NCBI GenBank assembly: GCA_963703075.1
Contig: OY969786.1
Location: 1,550,001 to 1,614,000, forward strand
Length of the DNA: 64,000 nt
Source: Korobacter sp963703075
GTDB lineage: Bacteria; Acidobacteriota; Terriglobia; Terriglobales; Acidobacteriaceae
Reading direction: 5' to 3'
Shown: in pieces, positions 18,486 to 28,121 of the stretch
How the letters are laid out: every line of letters starts with the position of its first letter
Numbering within the stretch: the first letter of the stretch is position 1
Translations under genes and position numbers: made by a program
The notes under the pieces: generated by a model
The model's input: only the letters and a program-made list of their open reading frames with translations
What the model was told of the DNA's origin: nothing
Database searches by the model: none

Positions 18486-18489
18486 TCAC

Positions 18490-19521
18490 TTAATACGGCC
18501 GGTAAACCGCAATTCCCGTAGCAGCCTCAACGATCGCTTCAAGGCTTCGCTTCGCCGCCGACTTGGTGGTGCTTCCGGGCACAAACAAGATGTCGTCATC
18601 GTTCAATTGCAGGTCCGGCTCCTTCGCCGCAAAAATCTTCTTGAGAGGAATCGGGATCTCCTGCGGGCCTTCGCCGGTGCGCCGAATCAGGCGCGCGCCG
18701 TTCAAAGAGGCGGTGCCGGTGGTTCCCTGCGCCATTGCGATTGCCTGCAGCACGGTCATGTGGTTGTTGTTCATGACGAAGCCCCCAGGCATTCGCACAT
18801 CGCCCACCACGTAAACGATCCCGGCCTTGGCCACCATCACCGTGTCTCCAGGAATCAGCACAGTGTTATCGCGCATGGCGGCGGCGTCGGTGGTGAGCGG
18901 AATCGTGACGACGGCGGAATTGTCACGGTGACGCAGAAGCGCCTGGTTTCCCGCCTTTGGCGTCACGCCACCTGCCGCGGACACAGCGTCGAGCACCGTG
19001 TGCGCTCCCAACAACGGATAAATACCAGGTTTTTGCACCTCGCCCAGCACGGAAATTCCTTGCGTGGAGAATTCCTTGGCGAGCACCGTGACTTGCGGGT
19101 TCTTAAAGAAACCGTCGGCAACATATTTCTGCTCAATGGATTTCTCGGCGCGGGCCGTGGTAAACCCCGCCACCTGCACATCGCCAATCATGGGAAGTGA
19201 GATCGCCCCGCTTGTGCTGACGCGCACATCGCGCACCATATCCGGCACGCCGTACATGCTGAACTGCAGCAAGTCACCGCTGCGGATGACGAGATCGGCT
19301 CCGCTTTCTGCCGGCTTGGCGGCGATGTTTATATCTCCCGCCGCTCCTCTGTCTGCGATTGTTGCCGCAGGCAGAACGGCCGCGTTGACGCGCCCCGCAG
19401 CATCGTTCGATACCGCCTGGGTTCGTTCCGGTCCGGCCTGCGCCGGCGCCGCAACCGCGCCTCCAACCAGCGCTACCAATATGAGCGAACGGAGAAAGTT
19501 GACCATCCATGGGTACTTCAT
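18490..19521 (-). CDS. Polysaccharide export protein (Wza/OtnA type, SLBB domains)
   Basis: Wza-type proteins form the outer-membrane channel for capsule or exopolysaccharide. After a signal peptide (MKYPWMVNFLRSLILVALVG...) comes a Poly_export domain with RSGDLLQFSMYGVPDM and MIGDVQVAGFT. Two SLBB-like units follow, ISVLGEVQKPGIYPL and VYVVGDVRMPGGFVM. No lipobox Cys is visible at the cleavage site, unlike Wza itself. I start at the ATG at 19521, which has GGAGG 8 nt upstream; the frame continues to 19632 without such a signal. It is separated from the rest of the minus-strand polysaccharide operon by a plus-strand beta-helix gene. Confidence 0.9.
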   Translation of the reverse strand: MKYPWMVNFLRSLILVALVGGAVAAPAQAGPERTQAVSNDAAGRVNAAVLPAATIADRGAAGDINIAAKPAESGADLVIRSGDLLQFSMYGVPDMVRDVRVSTSGAISLPMIGDVQVAGFTTARAEKSIEQKYVADGFFKNPQVTVLAKEFSTQGISVLGEVQKPGIYPLLGAHTVLDAVSAAGGVTPKAGNQALLRHRDNSAVVTIPLTTDAAAMRDNTVLIPGDTVMVAKAGIVYVVGDVRMPGGFVMNNNHMTVLQAIAMAQGTTGTASLNGARLIRRTGEGPQEIPIPLKKIFAAKEPDLQLNDDDILFVPGSTTKSAAKRSLEAIVEAATGIAVYRPY

Positions 19522-19602
19522 TATTGTTCCCTCCGCTGCGCTAAAACGCAGTTCGCGATCAGGTCGTGATGACCCAGACCCGCGACGTACGACAAGGTGT
19601 CT

Positions 19603-20844
19603 ATGACGTTGCGACCTATCCTGCTGCACCACACGGGTGCAGGTTTATTGGCGGCCATGATCTTTACAGCAGCTCCGGCTCTTCTCCGCGCCCAGGAAAC
19701 TGCTCGAAGCGCGACATCTTCCTCGCATCAGTACTTCGTCTCGCGTCAGGGAAAAGACAGTGCGACCGGACGGTCCGCCTTGAGCGCGTGGCGCACCCTG
19801 CAGAAAGCTGCTGCCGCCGTTCAACCCGGAGACATCGTTCATGTTCTTCCCGGCATGTACATCGAAACTCTTCAAATCGCCCACGATGGCACGCGCGATG
19901 CGCCTATCCGTTTCATTTCCGACACGCGCTGGGGCGCCAAGATCGCAGGCAATGGCGATACGAACTATGCGGTCCGAGTCGACGGCAATTACGTTTCGGT
20001 CGAAGGATTCGAGATCACGAACCTCAATCCCAAGGGTCATCTGGGGGTGGAAGTCGATGGCAACTTCGATCGAATAATCGGCAACCATATCCATCACATC
20101 TGTCCGTTCGGCGGAGCTGACAAGCTAGGCGGAGCCGCCATCGTGAATGGCGGCAACATCGAGAAAGGCTATCTCGACGTCATTGGAAACCTGGTACATG
20201 ACATTGGCGACCTGAACTTTCCCTGGTACCAGGTGCAAGGGATTTACTACGGCAGCAAGGGTGGGAATATCCTGAATAACATCGTGTACCGCACCCAGGG
20301 TTGGGGAATCCATCTCTGGCACGCCGCCACGGACATCACCATCGCAAACAACACCGTCTTCGACAACATGGAAGGCGGCATCCTCGTCGGCAGTGGTGAT
20401 TACCCGTGTCCACCCGCCGGGCCGGGCTGCGTTGTCGATGACAACACCCGGGTCGTGAACAACATCGCCGTGTTCAACCAGGGGCACAATTACAACGGAA
20501 GCACCTTGGGCGGCTTCGGCATTCTCGAGGAAGGTGTAACCGGCACGCATAATCTGTACGAGAATAATCTCGTCTACGGCAACGCCTCCGGAGGCATTCG
20601 CCTGAAGAATGGCCTGAAGGCAACGAATACGGTTACGGCCGATCCCCTCTTTGTTGACCATCGACCCGCTGGCCAGGGTGATTACCATTTGCAACCGGGA
20701 AGCCCCGCGATTGGCGGTGGCACAAGCAATTCAGCGCCCGCATTTGACTTCGATGGAGGCCCCAGACCTGTTGGAAAGAACGTGGACATTGGCGCCTATG
20801 AGCACGGAGTCTCGGCCGCTCATTGGCCATGGGAAAACCACTAA
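19603..20844 (+). CDS. Secreted parallel beta-helix protein (DUF1565/NosD type)
   Basis: A signal peptide ends near ALLRAQ. Almost the whole mature protein (413 residues) is a right-handed beta-helix beginning QYFVSRQGKDSATGRSALSA. It is closely similar to the C-terminal half of the protein at 16345; both share FPWYQVQGIYYGSKGG, QGWGIHLWHAA and NNTVF.NMEGGI. It lacks the Hydin and Ig-like domains. ATG at 19603 follows AAGGTG. The last four bases overlap the end of the convergent flippase gene. A role in binding, trimming or anchoring the polysaccharide is inferred from context. Confidence 0.85.
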   Translation: MTLRPILLHHTGAGLLAAMIFTAAPALLRAQETARSATSSSHQYFVSRQGKDSATGRSALSAWRTLQKAAAAVQPGDIVHVLPGMYIETLQIAHDGTRDAPIRFISDTRWGAKIAGNGDTNYAVRVDGNYVSVEGFEITNLNPKGHLGVEVDGNFDRIIGNHIHHICPFGGADKLGGAAIVNGGNIEKGYLDVIGNLVHDIGDLNFPWYQVQGIYYGSKGGNILNNIVYRTQGWGIHLWHAATDITIANNTVFDNMEGGILVGSGDYPCPPAGPGCVVDDNTRVVNNIAVFNQGHNYNGSTLGGFGILEEGVTGTHNLYENNLVYGNASGGIRLKNGLKATNTVTADPLFVDHRPAGQGDYHLQPGSPAIGGGTSNSAPAFDFDGGPRPVGKNVDIGAYEHGVSAAHWPWENH

Positions 20845-22271
20845 GCACGCCCCAGGCGGGCGGCAATGCGCAAAATGTGTTCGGTGATCGTTTCCGGTGC
20901 ACCTTCTGGCTTAACTTCGACGGCGTGGCCATGCTCAACGCAGAATCGCCAAAGCCTCTGATGAAGCAGGAAGAGATTGAGCGCGATGTACAGCGATACG
21001 GAGACAGCGATGCCAGCGAGTCCGGCGACAAAAAACCCCGCTACCCGGGCCACCAATCCTGCGGTGTAGGTGAATGCGTTGATCTTGGTCGGCTCGGTCC
21101 AGTTCCCTGCTGCATAAAAAGCGCTGGCCGCAGTATGAGACGCTCCGGAAAAGAGCAGCCTTCCGGACATGTAAAGGAAGAGCACAGCGATGGCGGTGAT
21201 CTTGCTTGTGCTCAACCTTCCCGGCAAGGAATGCCAAGAACCGAAAAGGTCTGGTTTCATCGCCAATCCGAAGACAATGATGCCGGCCCCCAGGATGCTC
21301 GCGCTCAAAGCGATAATGTGCACGACCTTGGATCGATACAGCTTGTAAAACCCGGCGATATTGCCTGCCTTATACAAGCGTGCGAGTTCAGGAACGACCG
21401 GCGTGACCACGCCCTGGTTGATGATCCTCTCTACCGCTCCATACGTTCGATTGACGAAGTCCAGCATCACGATGCTGCCCGGCCCGAGAAACGACGCCAT
21501 GATACGGTCCGGAATGGTGGAGGTTCGAAAATACGCCGCTCCGAGACATAATGGCCGCATTCCCCGCAGCACCGTGCGGACGATGGCAAAATCCGCTTTG
21601 AAGTGCTTGGGCGACCGGAGAATGGATAACAAGCAGATCGCTGGAAGTGTGTTCAGCATCAACTGGACCCAGGCAATCAGCCGTACGTCCGTTGAATGCA
21701 CCTTGTAAACAAGGATGAGAGCGCCGAGTACATGGGAGGCAAGCAGCGCAGCGACAGGCCGGAGAAATCGTCCCCGGACCTGGTGCAAGCTGGTCAACAC
21801 CGCGTAACAAGCGGCACCGACGATACTGAAAACCTGGATACGCGCGAGGCTGATGGCGAGTTGCTGTTCCTGCGAGGAGAAGCCCGGCACGATCAAGCGG
21901 ATCAGCAGCGGCGTGGCTAACAACACCAGGATCGTAAGCGCTGACGAAAGCCCACCGAACCCCAGGAACAACTGCCATCCATTCTGCAAAAGCTCAGGCT
22001 CCGGAGTGGCTGCGAGGAGCGGAACCAGCACCAACGTCAACATCTCGACCGCAACGATCATCGTGACTTGCGGAATGGTGAAGCCCGTCGCGAGTGCATC
22101 GGTTTGCACCCCAACCCCCAACCGGTAGAGCGTGTACGCCTGGATGCCGAACGAAAAACACAGTTGCAGGGCGGTCAGGAATGAGAGCTGGACGGAAAGT
22201 GCAAGCCCTGTGCCTGATCCGAGGGGAGTTGGTTGTGATGAAACGCGGCCGGTACTGGGGTCCGAGGACAT
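20841..22271 (-). CDS. Polysaccharide/lipid-linked oligosaccharide flippase (MurJ/MATE-like)
   Basis: An integral membrane protein of about 476 residues with roughly 12-14 hydrophobic segments and the MVF/MurJ-like pattern, for example TDALATGFTIPQ near the N-terminus and MLDFVNRTYGAVERIINQGV in the middle. In the Wzx role it would turn lipid-linked repeat units from the cytoplasmic to the periplasmic face. It follows the polymerase gene by about 20 nt on the minus strand. The start is either the ATG at 22271 or a TTG at 22280; neither has a strong ribosome binding site. It is the last gene of the main polysaccharide operon. Confidence 0.82.
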   Translation of the reverse strand: MSSDPSTGRVSSQPTPLGSGTGLALSVQLSFLTALQLCFSFGIQAYTLYRLGVGVQTDALATGFTIPQVTMIVAVEMLTLVLVPLLAATPEPELLQNGWQLFLGFGGLSSALTILVLLATPLLIRLIVPGFSSQEQQLAISLARIQVFSIVGAACYAVLTSLHQVRGRFLRPVAALLASHVLGALILVYKVHSTDVRLIAWVQLMLNTLPAICLLSILRSPKHFKADFAIVRTVLRGMRPLCLGAAYFRTSTIPDRIMASFLGPGSIVMLDFVNRTYGAVERIINQGVVTPVVPELARLYKAGNIAGFYKLYRSKVVHIIALSASILGAGIIVFGLAMKPDLFGSWHSLPGRLSTSKITAIAVLFLYMSGRLLFSGASHTAASAFYAAGNWTEPTKINAFTYTAGLVARVAGFFVAGLAGIAVSVSLYIALNLFLLHQRLWRFCVEHGHAVEVKPEGAPETITEHILRIAARLGRA

Positions 22272-22289
22272 GGGTGACAATACTTTTCT

Positions 22290-23750
22290 TCAACCGCGAA
22301 GTGCGGATTTCACTTTGTTGGTAACGCGCAGGTCGGGGTACCACGCGACGACGGGTTCAGCGGCGGTAGCTTCGTTCTCCGCAACGCTCGCGTGACGGGT
22401 GGCACTGATCGCGACGACGATGGAGGGGATTAAAAGTGCTTCAAAGAACAACGCCTTGTAGCCTTCCGGACCAGTGCGCATCAACTTGGGCAAAAAACCT
22501 ACCAGCGCCCATGGCGCGAGCACTCTCATCGCGCTCAGCAGTAAGCCACGACCCGGGGGTGGCGGTGTATTCAGGTTATTGAAACATTTGGCCCACACCA
22601 GGGCGAGTAGAACCGCCCCAAGAATGACGCCGGGCAACCCGAAGTTGAGATACCATCCCGTCGCGTGGTGAATCGTGTAGCCCTGGCCGGGCTCGGCATT
22701 CACCGATCGCGCGTAATAGTCGTAGATGGATTCTGGACGATCACTCCACAACGCCCTCGGAATGACCGACGCCGCCAGGCTCACGAAGCTGCTGCCAAAG
22801 GTCAGGGGGACGTGATATTGAAGGCATCCATACATCGACATGTGCGCAGCAAACTGTTCGTTGCTGCCTTTGTCCCGGGTTAGGTCCCAGGGCTTGGATT
22901 CCGCCAGAACTTGCGGCAGGTCGCGAAGCGCATTTCCTCTGCAGGCCTCAATCGTATTGGCCGCTAGGATTCCCACCACAAAAATCGTTCCCACGATGAT
23001 CAGGCTGGGAGGCTTGCGGTTGGCGATATAAAACAAAACGCCGAACGACATCGCCACTAGGAGGTCGGCCCTATTGCCCAGAACTACCATATATCCCAAC
23101 AGAGCAAGGATCACCAGGACATAAGCGGTCCCATGCCATGGCTTCCGGCGAGCGGCGAGAAACCGTGCTTCGTCTCCTGAGAAAAGGACAGCCAGCCCGA
23201 TGGCGGCGGTCATCAGCGCGGTGTAGTTGAGCAACTGGTGGACCGTGAACCAGCGCGATTGCTGCATCATCTCCGAGCCACGGGTGAAGTTGTATCCCGA
23301 AACCTCGAGCGCGGCCGCGGTCGTCAGATCCCCGCGTACGATTACATAGCTGGCGACGCCGCAAACAAGAGCGATCGTCAATATCCGGGAGTGCGACAAC
23401 GGGATCAGTTTCCACGTTCGCGTTCGGTCCGGCTTTTCGACGACAGCATTCAGAACGACCGCGATCATGATCAAAAACAACGAATAGATCAGGAGTGTCG
23501 CCATGTAATTCGAATTGAGCGAGATGGGAAATAGCCGCTCCTCGAAATACGAATAGTGGTACTCTCCGCCGACCGTGGCGGGACCGTCGTGAAGTTTGTC
23601 GCGTACCAGGACCCAAGCGCCTTGCAGCGTCCAGAAGTACATCAGCGCCATGCCGAGCGGAAATGACACACTGCCGGTGACCCGCCAGAGCCTCAAGGAG
23701 AGTCCTGCGATTACGAGCGTCGTGAAGGTCAGAACGGCGTAGTACTGCAT
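22290..23750 (-). CDS. O-antigen/exopolysaccharide polymerase (Wzy-like)
   Basis: The 486-residue protein has about ten to twelve hydrophobic helices and a long polar segment between them (about residues 280-365). That segment contains ADLLVAMSFG and IPRALWSDRPESIYDYYARS. Such proteins join lipid-linked repeat units in the periplasm. The sequence is poorly conserved, as is usual for Wzy, so the call rests on topology and on its place between flippase and glycosyltransferase genes. The C-terminal tail after about residue 450 is cytoplasmic-looking and charged. Confidence 0.78.
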   Translation of the reverse strand: MQYYAVLTFTTLVIAGLSLRLWRVTGSVSFPLGMALMYFWTLQGAWVLVRDKLHDGPATVGGEYHYSYFEERLFPISLNSNYMATLLIYSLFLIMIAVVLNAVVEKPDRTRTWKLIPLSHSRILTIALVCGVASYVIVRGDLTTAAALEVSGYNFTRGSEMMQQSRWFTVHQLLNYTALMTAAIGLAVLFSGDEARFLAARRKPWHGTAYVLVILALLGYMVVLGNRADLLVAMSFGVLFYIANRKPPSLIIVGTIFVVGILAANTIEACRGNALRDLPQVLAESKPWDLTRDKGSNEQFAAHMSMYGCLQYHVPLTFGSSFVSLAASVIPRALWSDRPESIYDYYARSVNAEPGQGYTIHHATGWYLNFGLPGVILGAVLLALVWAKCFNNLNTPPPPGRGLLLSAMRVLAPWALVGFLPKLMRTGPEGYKALFFEALLIPSIVVAISATRHASVAENEATAAEPVVAWYPDLRVTNKVKSALRG

Positions 23751-23765
23751 GTCTCTGGGTGTGAT

Positions 23766-24863
23766 CTAATTCGCCGCGCTGCGGGCGGCAACCTGGTAAT
23801 AGATCCTTTTCACTTCCGTGGCGATCACACGATTGTCACAGCTTCCAAGCTGAGCGCGCCCGTTTGAGCGGATGCCCGAGCGAAGCACCGTGAGAACCTC
23901 TGCAGCGAACGCTTCCGGATTGCGCGAAACGATAGCAGAAGGGGTAACGCCTCTGAGCCTCGTCGCTACGTCACCCACGTCGACGGAGACGACCGGCAAA
24001 TTGCAAGCCAGCGCCTCTTGCACCACTGTTGGAGAGCCCTCGAACGCGCTTGCCACCACGAGGCAATCTGCCGCGTTGTAGTAGAGCGGCATCTGGGCGG
24101 GAGCCACATCGCTTCGGATCAGGCAAAGCTGCAGTTCCGGTAGCTGCTTCCTGGCAATCTCAACGACCGACTGAATAAACGGAAGACCTTTGTGTTCCGG
24201 CGTGTTTCCGACATAAAAGAGCACAATTGGCTTCGTCAGATCGAGGCCGAGTCGTTGGCGCGCCTCGGACCGCGGGATAGGCGAAAACAAATCCACATCC
24301 ACCCCGGTCGGAAGGACATCCACGCGTTGTCGCCCCCACCAGAGCTTCTGTCGCAATGCCTCTGAAACGCAGATTGCACGACGCGCCCGCAGCATCGAGA
24401 GTTGCGAGATCGCATGTGCGATCCCCTGCCGCACGGGAGCGGCGTGTAGTTCCGGATTCAAGTCACTGCCTCGGAACGTCACGATGACCGGCAAGCGTCC
24501 TGCAGCGGCGCAGATTGCGGAAGTCATGCTTCCGTAGTGTGCGTGCAGGAGCGCGGGACGAAACTCGAAGATTTCTCGCCGCAAACGTAGAAACTCGCGC
24601 AGCACGGCAATCGGAGAAGTCCTCGATCTCAGAAAAAAAGGCCGGACATCGATGTTTTCCGACCGGAGGACTTCCACCTGCCGCCGGGCAAAGATCATCG
24701 TCGAGCCTTCCCCGGAACCGGGGATCACGGCCAGGACCCGTAAGGGCGAGGATGTTCTCGCTCCTTCTTGCCCGGACGTGAACGCGCCTTCAGACAGCGG
24801 CGCGTTTATCTCGAGTGTCGTGTTTGTCCGATCCATACCGTAAGTACTCATACGCCGGCCCAC
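23766..24863 (-). CDS. GT4-family glycosyltransferase
   Basis: A GT-B fold enzyme of about 360 residues. The C-terminal half carries the GT4 pattern: VLPTGVDVDLFSPI, IVLFYVGNTPEHKGL, and the E-x7-E region FEGSPTVVQEALACNLPVV that binds the nucleotide sugar. The N-terminal domain has HAHYGSMTSAICAAA and TFRGSDLN. Donor and acceptor are unknown. GTG at 24863 has GGTGG about 6 nt upstream; ATG at 24851 or 24836 are alternatives. The start overlaps the 3' end of the kinase gene by about 70 nt, so the genes are tightly packed. Confidence 0.87.
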   Translation of the reverse strand: MGRRMSTYGMDRTNTTLEINAPLSEGAFTSGQEGARTSSPLRVLAVIPGSGEGSTMIFARRQVEVLRSENIDVRPFFLRSRTSPIAVLREFLRLRREIFEFRPALLHAHYGSMTSAICAAAGRLPVIVTFRGSDLNPELHAAPVRQGIAHAISQLSMLRARRAICVSEALRQKLWWGRQRVDVLPTGVDVDLFSPIPRSEARQRLGLDLTKPIVLFYVGNTPEHKGLPFIQSVVEIARKQLPELQLCLIRSDVAPAQMPLYYNAADCLVVASAFEGSPTVVQEALACNLPVVSVDVGDVATRLRGVTPSAIVSRNPEAFAAEVLTVLRSGIRSNGRAQLGSCDNRVIATEVKRIYYQVAARSAAN

Positions 24864-27030
24864 TCAGATCCACCGCGTTCAGAACTAGCGAAACCCGGCA
24901 GTTATTCGCCTGTACAAGTTGATCTCGCGCCTTGAGCACGGCCCGAAGAGGCACACCAAAGCGGGTCACCATCAAGACGAGATCTGCGTCTCCAGCCAAC
25001 AGCACAGGATCCGTGACCGAGAGCACCGGGGGTGTGTCGAGAATAACGTGGTCGAATGCCCCGCGCGACCAATGGAGGAACTGACGGAAGTTCTCGGACG
25101 ACAGAATTTCTGTCGCATCTTGCGGCGCAGGGCCTGCGGGTACGTAGAGCAGATTTGGCAAGCCATCCATGGGCGGCTTCATGATGTGCCGCAGGTCGCC
25201 TACATTGGTGATTCCCTCGGATGCCTCGCCCAAGCCGAAGAGTCGTTCCAAGCGCGGTCGCCTGAGGTCCGCCTCAATCAGTAAAACTCGCCGGCCGACT
25301 TGGGCAAGAGCCACCGCAAGGTTAGCGCTCGTGACCGTTTTTCCCTCTTGCGGAAGAGCACTGGTCACAATGATTACCTTGGGATGCGCGGAGCCTAACA
25401 AAATGGCCGACCGCAGAGCACGGAATGACTCGGCAACTGGAGATTGCGGGCGGCTGCAAATGGCAAGTTCCGGAGCGTATTGCCGCCGCGCCACATCCGA
25501 CGGTACAAAGCGCTTTAGGTCGATGCTCCTTACTTCTCCATTGCTCAACTGCGGAACGACCGCCAGCGCAGTTAGCTGGGTCGCTGTTTGTACCTGCTCC
25601 TCGGAGTTTACCTGCCCTACCTTTCTCTGCTGTTGCAGGCTTTCCAACAGGAAAGCGAGGCCGATAAAGCCAAAGGAGCAAGTGAGCATCGTCAGGAAAA
25701 CGTTATGCACAATGCGTGGGCTATAGGCTTTTGCGGGGGGCCGAGCAGCATCCACCAGCACCACGTTGTTGGCGCGCAGCCCCGCGGACACTCCAGCTTG
25801 CTTGTACCGATTCAGCAACTGATCGTAAACGTCGCGATTACTTTCGAAATCGCGTTTCAGAATGTTGTATTCCACCGAGGCTTCATTCAATTGAGAAGCC
25901 ATCTGCTTCTGCTTGTCGAGTTCCGCCCGGAGCAGGTCTTCGCGTTCCTTCGCGGTCTGGTATTCAGACTTGAACCGCTGCGCCACTCTTGCCGTCTGCC
26001 TCTTAATCGTCTCCTCGGTCGTCCGAAGTTCGCTGTTGAGTTCAAGAACCTTGGGGTGCGCGGGGCCGAGGGTGGTCGTGGCTTGTGCTAATTGTGTTTC
26101 CAGGTCCGCTTCCTGCGCGCGAAGCTTGTTCATCAAAGTGTTCGGATCGCCGCTCGCAATTACTTCGGCGTCTCCCGCAGATGCGGCGCGATACTTCGAT
26201 TCCTTCTCCACGCGATCGGCTTGGGCGGCCGCCTCCGCCTTGCTGAGTTCATCGAGTTCAGTCGTAACCACGTTCTGCTTGCTCTCCGGCTCGATGATCC
26301 CATGCTCCTTCTGGAAATCCACGAGCGCCGCCTGCGATCTCTCAACCTGCTGCTTCAAATCTCCTAATTGGGCGGAAAGCCAGTCCGAAGTCTCTTTGCG
26401 GGCGACAAACTTCGTATTGAAGTTGTTGTCGAGATAGGCGTCGATCGCAGTGTTGACGATGCGGGCGGCTTTGGCTCCATCCTGGCTGGCGAAACTGATT
26501 TCAATGATCCGGCTGCGCGGCACGCGGCTTGCCGAGAAATTCTCTCGAAAATGCTGCAGCACCGTATCGGGCCGCTTCGTCGCCCCGATCCCCCCCGCGA
26601 GAAACTCCGGATCCGCGTTCAGGTTCAGGCGCCGGATCGTTTCCATCGCAATCGAGTCGCTGTTAAGGATGTCGGCCTGCGTGTCCAGGGCTACCATGTA
26701 GTCCTCATCATCGCTGGTTGACTGGCCCGATTCCCGTAAGCCTAGGGGGTCGGTGATCTCGCGGTTCACGACAATCCTTGCAACCGCCGCATACATCGGC
26801 TTCATCGCCAGTGAGATCAGAAGCGCCACGACGCCCGAAGCGACCGTCGCAAGGAGAATGTTTTTACCGTTGCGGCGGAGCAGGCCGAAGTACTTCCACA
26901 AACCGCCATTGGCCGCTTCGTGCGAATCAAACCGGCGCTGCACTTCCCCCGCTGGCAATACAGTGGTCGCCATCGTCACGGGCTGCCGGGTCGTCATCGC
27001 GCGCTGCAGTACATCGAAGTTCCTACTCAT
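24790..27030 (-). CDS. Chain-length regulator and BY-kinase fusion (Wzc/ExoP type)
   Basis: This inner-membrane protein regulates polymer length and export. It has an N-terminal Wzz domain with a membrane helix at about residues 57-77, a long periplasmic coiled coil (about 180-420), a second helix near 450, and a C-terminal cytoplasmic BY-kinase domain. The kinase has Walker A in SALPQEGKTVTSANLAVALA, Walker A' in LLIEADLRRP and Walker B in HVILDTPPVLSVTDP. Only a few tyrosines (in PAYEYLRYG) are near the C-terminus, fewer than in enterobacterial Wzc. Its 746 residues match the family. Cycles of phosphorylation with the Wza-like channel are expected. Confidence 0.92.
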   Translation of the reverse strand: MSRNFDVLQRAMTTRQPVTMATTVLPAGEVQRRFDSHEAANGGLWKYFGLLRRNGKNILLATVASGVVALLISLAMKPMYAAVARIVVNREITDPLGLRESGQSTSDDEDYMVALDTQADILNSDSIAMETIRRLNLNADPEFLAGGIGATKRPDTVLQHFRENFSASRVPRSRIIEISFASQDGAKAARIVNTAIDAYLDNNFNTKFVARKETSDWLSAQLGDLKQQVERSQAALVDFQKEHGIIEPESKQNVVTTELDELSKAEAAAQADRVEKESKYRAASAGDAEVIASGDPNTLMNKLRAQEADLETQLAQATTTLGPAHPKVLELNSELRTTEETIKRQTARVAQRFKSEYQTAKEREDLLRAELDKQKQMASQLNEASVEYNILKRDFESNRDVYDQLLNRYKQAGVSAGLRANNVVLVDAARPPAKAYSPRIVHNVFLTMLTCSFGFIGLAFLLESLQQQRKVGQVNSEEQVQTATQLTALAVVPQLSNGEVRSIDLKRFVPSDVARRQYAPELAICSRPQSPVAESFRALRSAILLGSAHPKVIIVTSALPQEGKTVTSANLAVALAQVGRRVLLIEADLRRPRLERLFGLGEASEGITNVGDLRHIMKPPMDGLPNLLYVPAGPAPQDATEILSSENFRQFLHWSRGAFDHVILDTPPVLSVTDPVLLAGDADLVLMVTRFGVPLRAVLKARDQLVQANNCRVSLVLNAVDLSGPAYEYLRYGSDKHDTRDKRAAV

Positions 27031-27074
27031 GACAGGTTTCTCGGGTCCAATCTATCGGTAAAGAATCGGGTGCG

Positions 27075-28103
27075 TTACACCGGAACACGGAACGGAGCGG
27101 GCGCGTGTAACAGCCGGCGCATGAATGCCAAAGGCTTTCCCCAATGCGTCTCCGTGAAAAGCCCCGGGAATCGGGTCTTGATGTAGGCGGCACGGAGTGA
27201 GGGAGAATAGATGCCGACCCGTGGGATTTCCCACGCAGGGCTGGTGTTGAACTTTGGCGTTACCGCGAACCCGTGCTGCAGACCGGCCCGCCGGCAGCTA
27301 GCAACGGTATCCAGGTCGTAGATTCCGAAGGGATATGCCATCGTCGTACACGGTTTACCGCAAATCTCTTCCAGGTCGTTCTTGTTCTCGCCAATCTGCC
27401 TGTCGGTCTCTGCCGCGTCGCAACTGGTCAGAATCGGATGATCCAGCGTGTGTGCGCCGATCTCAAACAGGGGATCCCGGCTCAATTCGCTCACCTGTTC
27501 CTTGCTCATCCCGGCATAGGAGGCACGCTCGATCGGAGTGCCCAGCTGTTCGACCGGCGGCAACTCCATCTCAATAAACTTATAGATCGCGGAGGGATGC
27601 GGACGGAGGTTGATCATCGTCTCGAACAGCCGCTTGATCGTTTGAGGGCGGGCCGCCGCCGACATATCCATCCATTCCCCGCCGGCGCAAAATCCTTTCC
27701 CTCGAAACAGGGTGGCCAGCATCTGCACATAGGTGAACCACAGGTACTCTCCCTGCTTTAGGTGGCGCGAGCAGACAAAAAAGAGCGCAGGAACACCGTA
27801 CTTGCGAAGAATCGGAGCAGCTATCTCGGCGTCGCTGCGGAAGCCATCGTCGAATGTCAGCGAAGCCGTTTTTCCGGCACTCTTGGTGGCTGCCGTCCCG
27901 GCAGAAACGAACGTAAACCGTGTTCGCAGGAAACGAATCAGCTTCTCGAAGCCGTCGGCATCAAGAACGTTTCCGTTCGGCTCCGCGAGCCTGTGAAACA
28001 GCAGCGTTGTGCCGTTCGAAACCGCGGCGGGAAGCCGAACTTCTTTCTCCGAAGGTACAGCTAGCCTCGGGTTCATTGGAAGATCGCTAGGGCTAATAAC
28101 CAA
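27075..28103 (-). CDS. Polysaccharide deacetylase (NodB/CE4 type)
   Basis: CE4 enzymes remove N- or O-acetyl groups from sugar polymers. Motif 1 is SLTFDDGFRSD (the catalytic base and first metal Asp) and motif 2 is GAHTLDHPIL, with the two metal-binding His. The arrangement matches the XrtA-type deacetylases seen in exopolysaccharide loci. There is no signal peptide, so it may act on lipid-linked units inside the cell or be exported another way. The start may be a TTG at 28103 or the ATG at 28076. It lies 18 nt after the sugar dehydrogenase fusion gene and 44 nt before the kinase gene. Confidence 0.87.
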   Translation of the reverse strand: MVISPSDLPMNPRLAVPSEKEVRLPAAVSNGTTLLFHRLAEPNGNVLDADGFEKLIRFLRTRFTFVSAGTAATKSAGKTASLTFDDGFRSDAEIAAPILRKYGVPALFFVCSRHLKQGEYLWFTYVQMLATLFRGKGFCAGGEWMDMSAAARPQTIKRLFETMINLRPHPSAIYKFIEMELPPVEQLGTPIERASYAGMSKEQVSELSRDPLFEIGAHTLDHPILTSCDAAETDRQIGENKNDLEEICGKPCTTMAYPFGIYDLDTVASCRRAGLQHGFAVTPKFNTSPAWEIPRVGIYSPSLRAAYIKTRFPGLFTETHWGKPLAFMRRLLHAPAPFRVPV

Positions 28104-28121
28104 TAGCAGCGGAGTCCGTTG

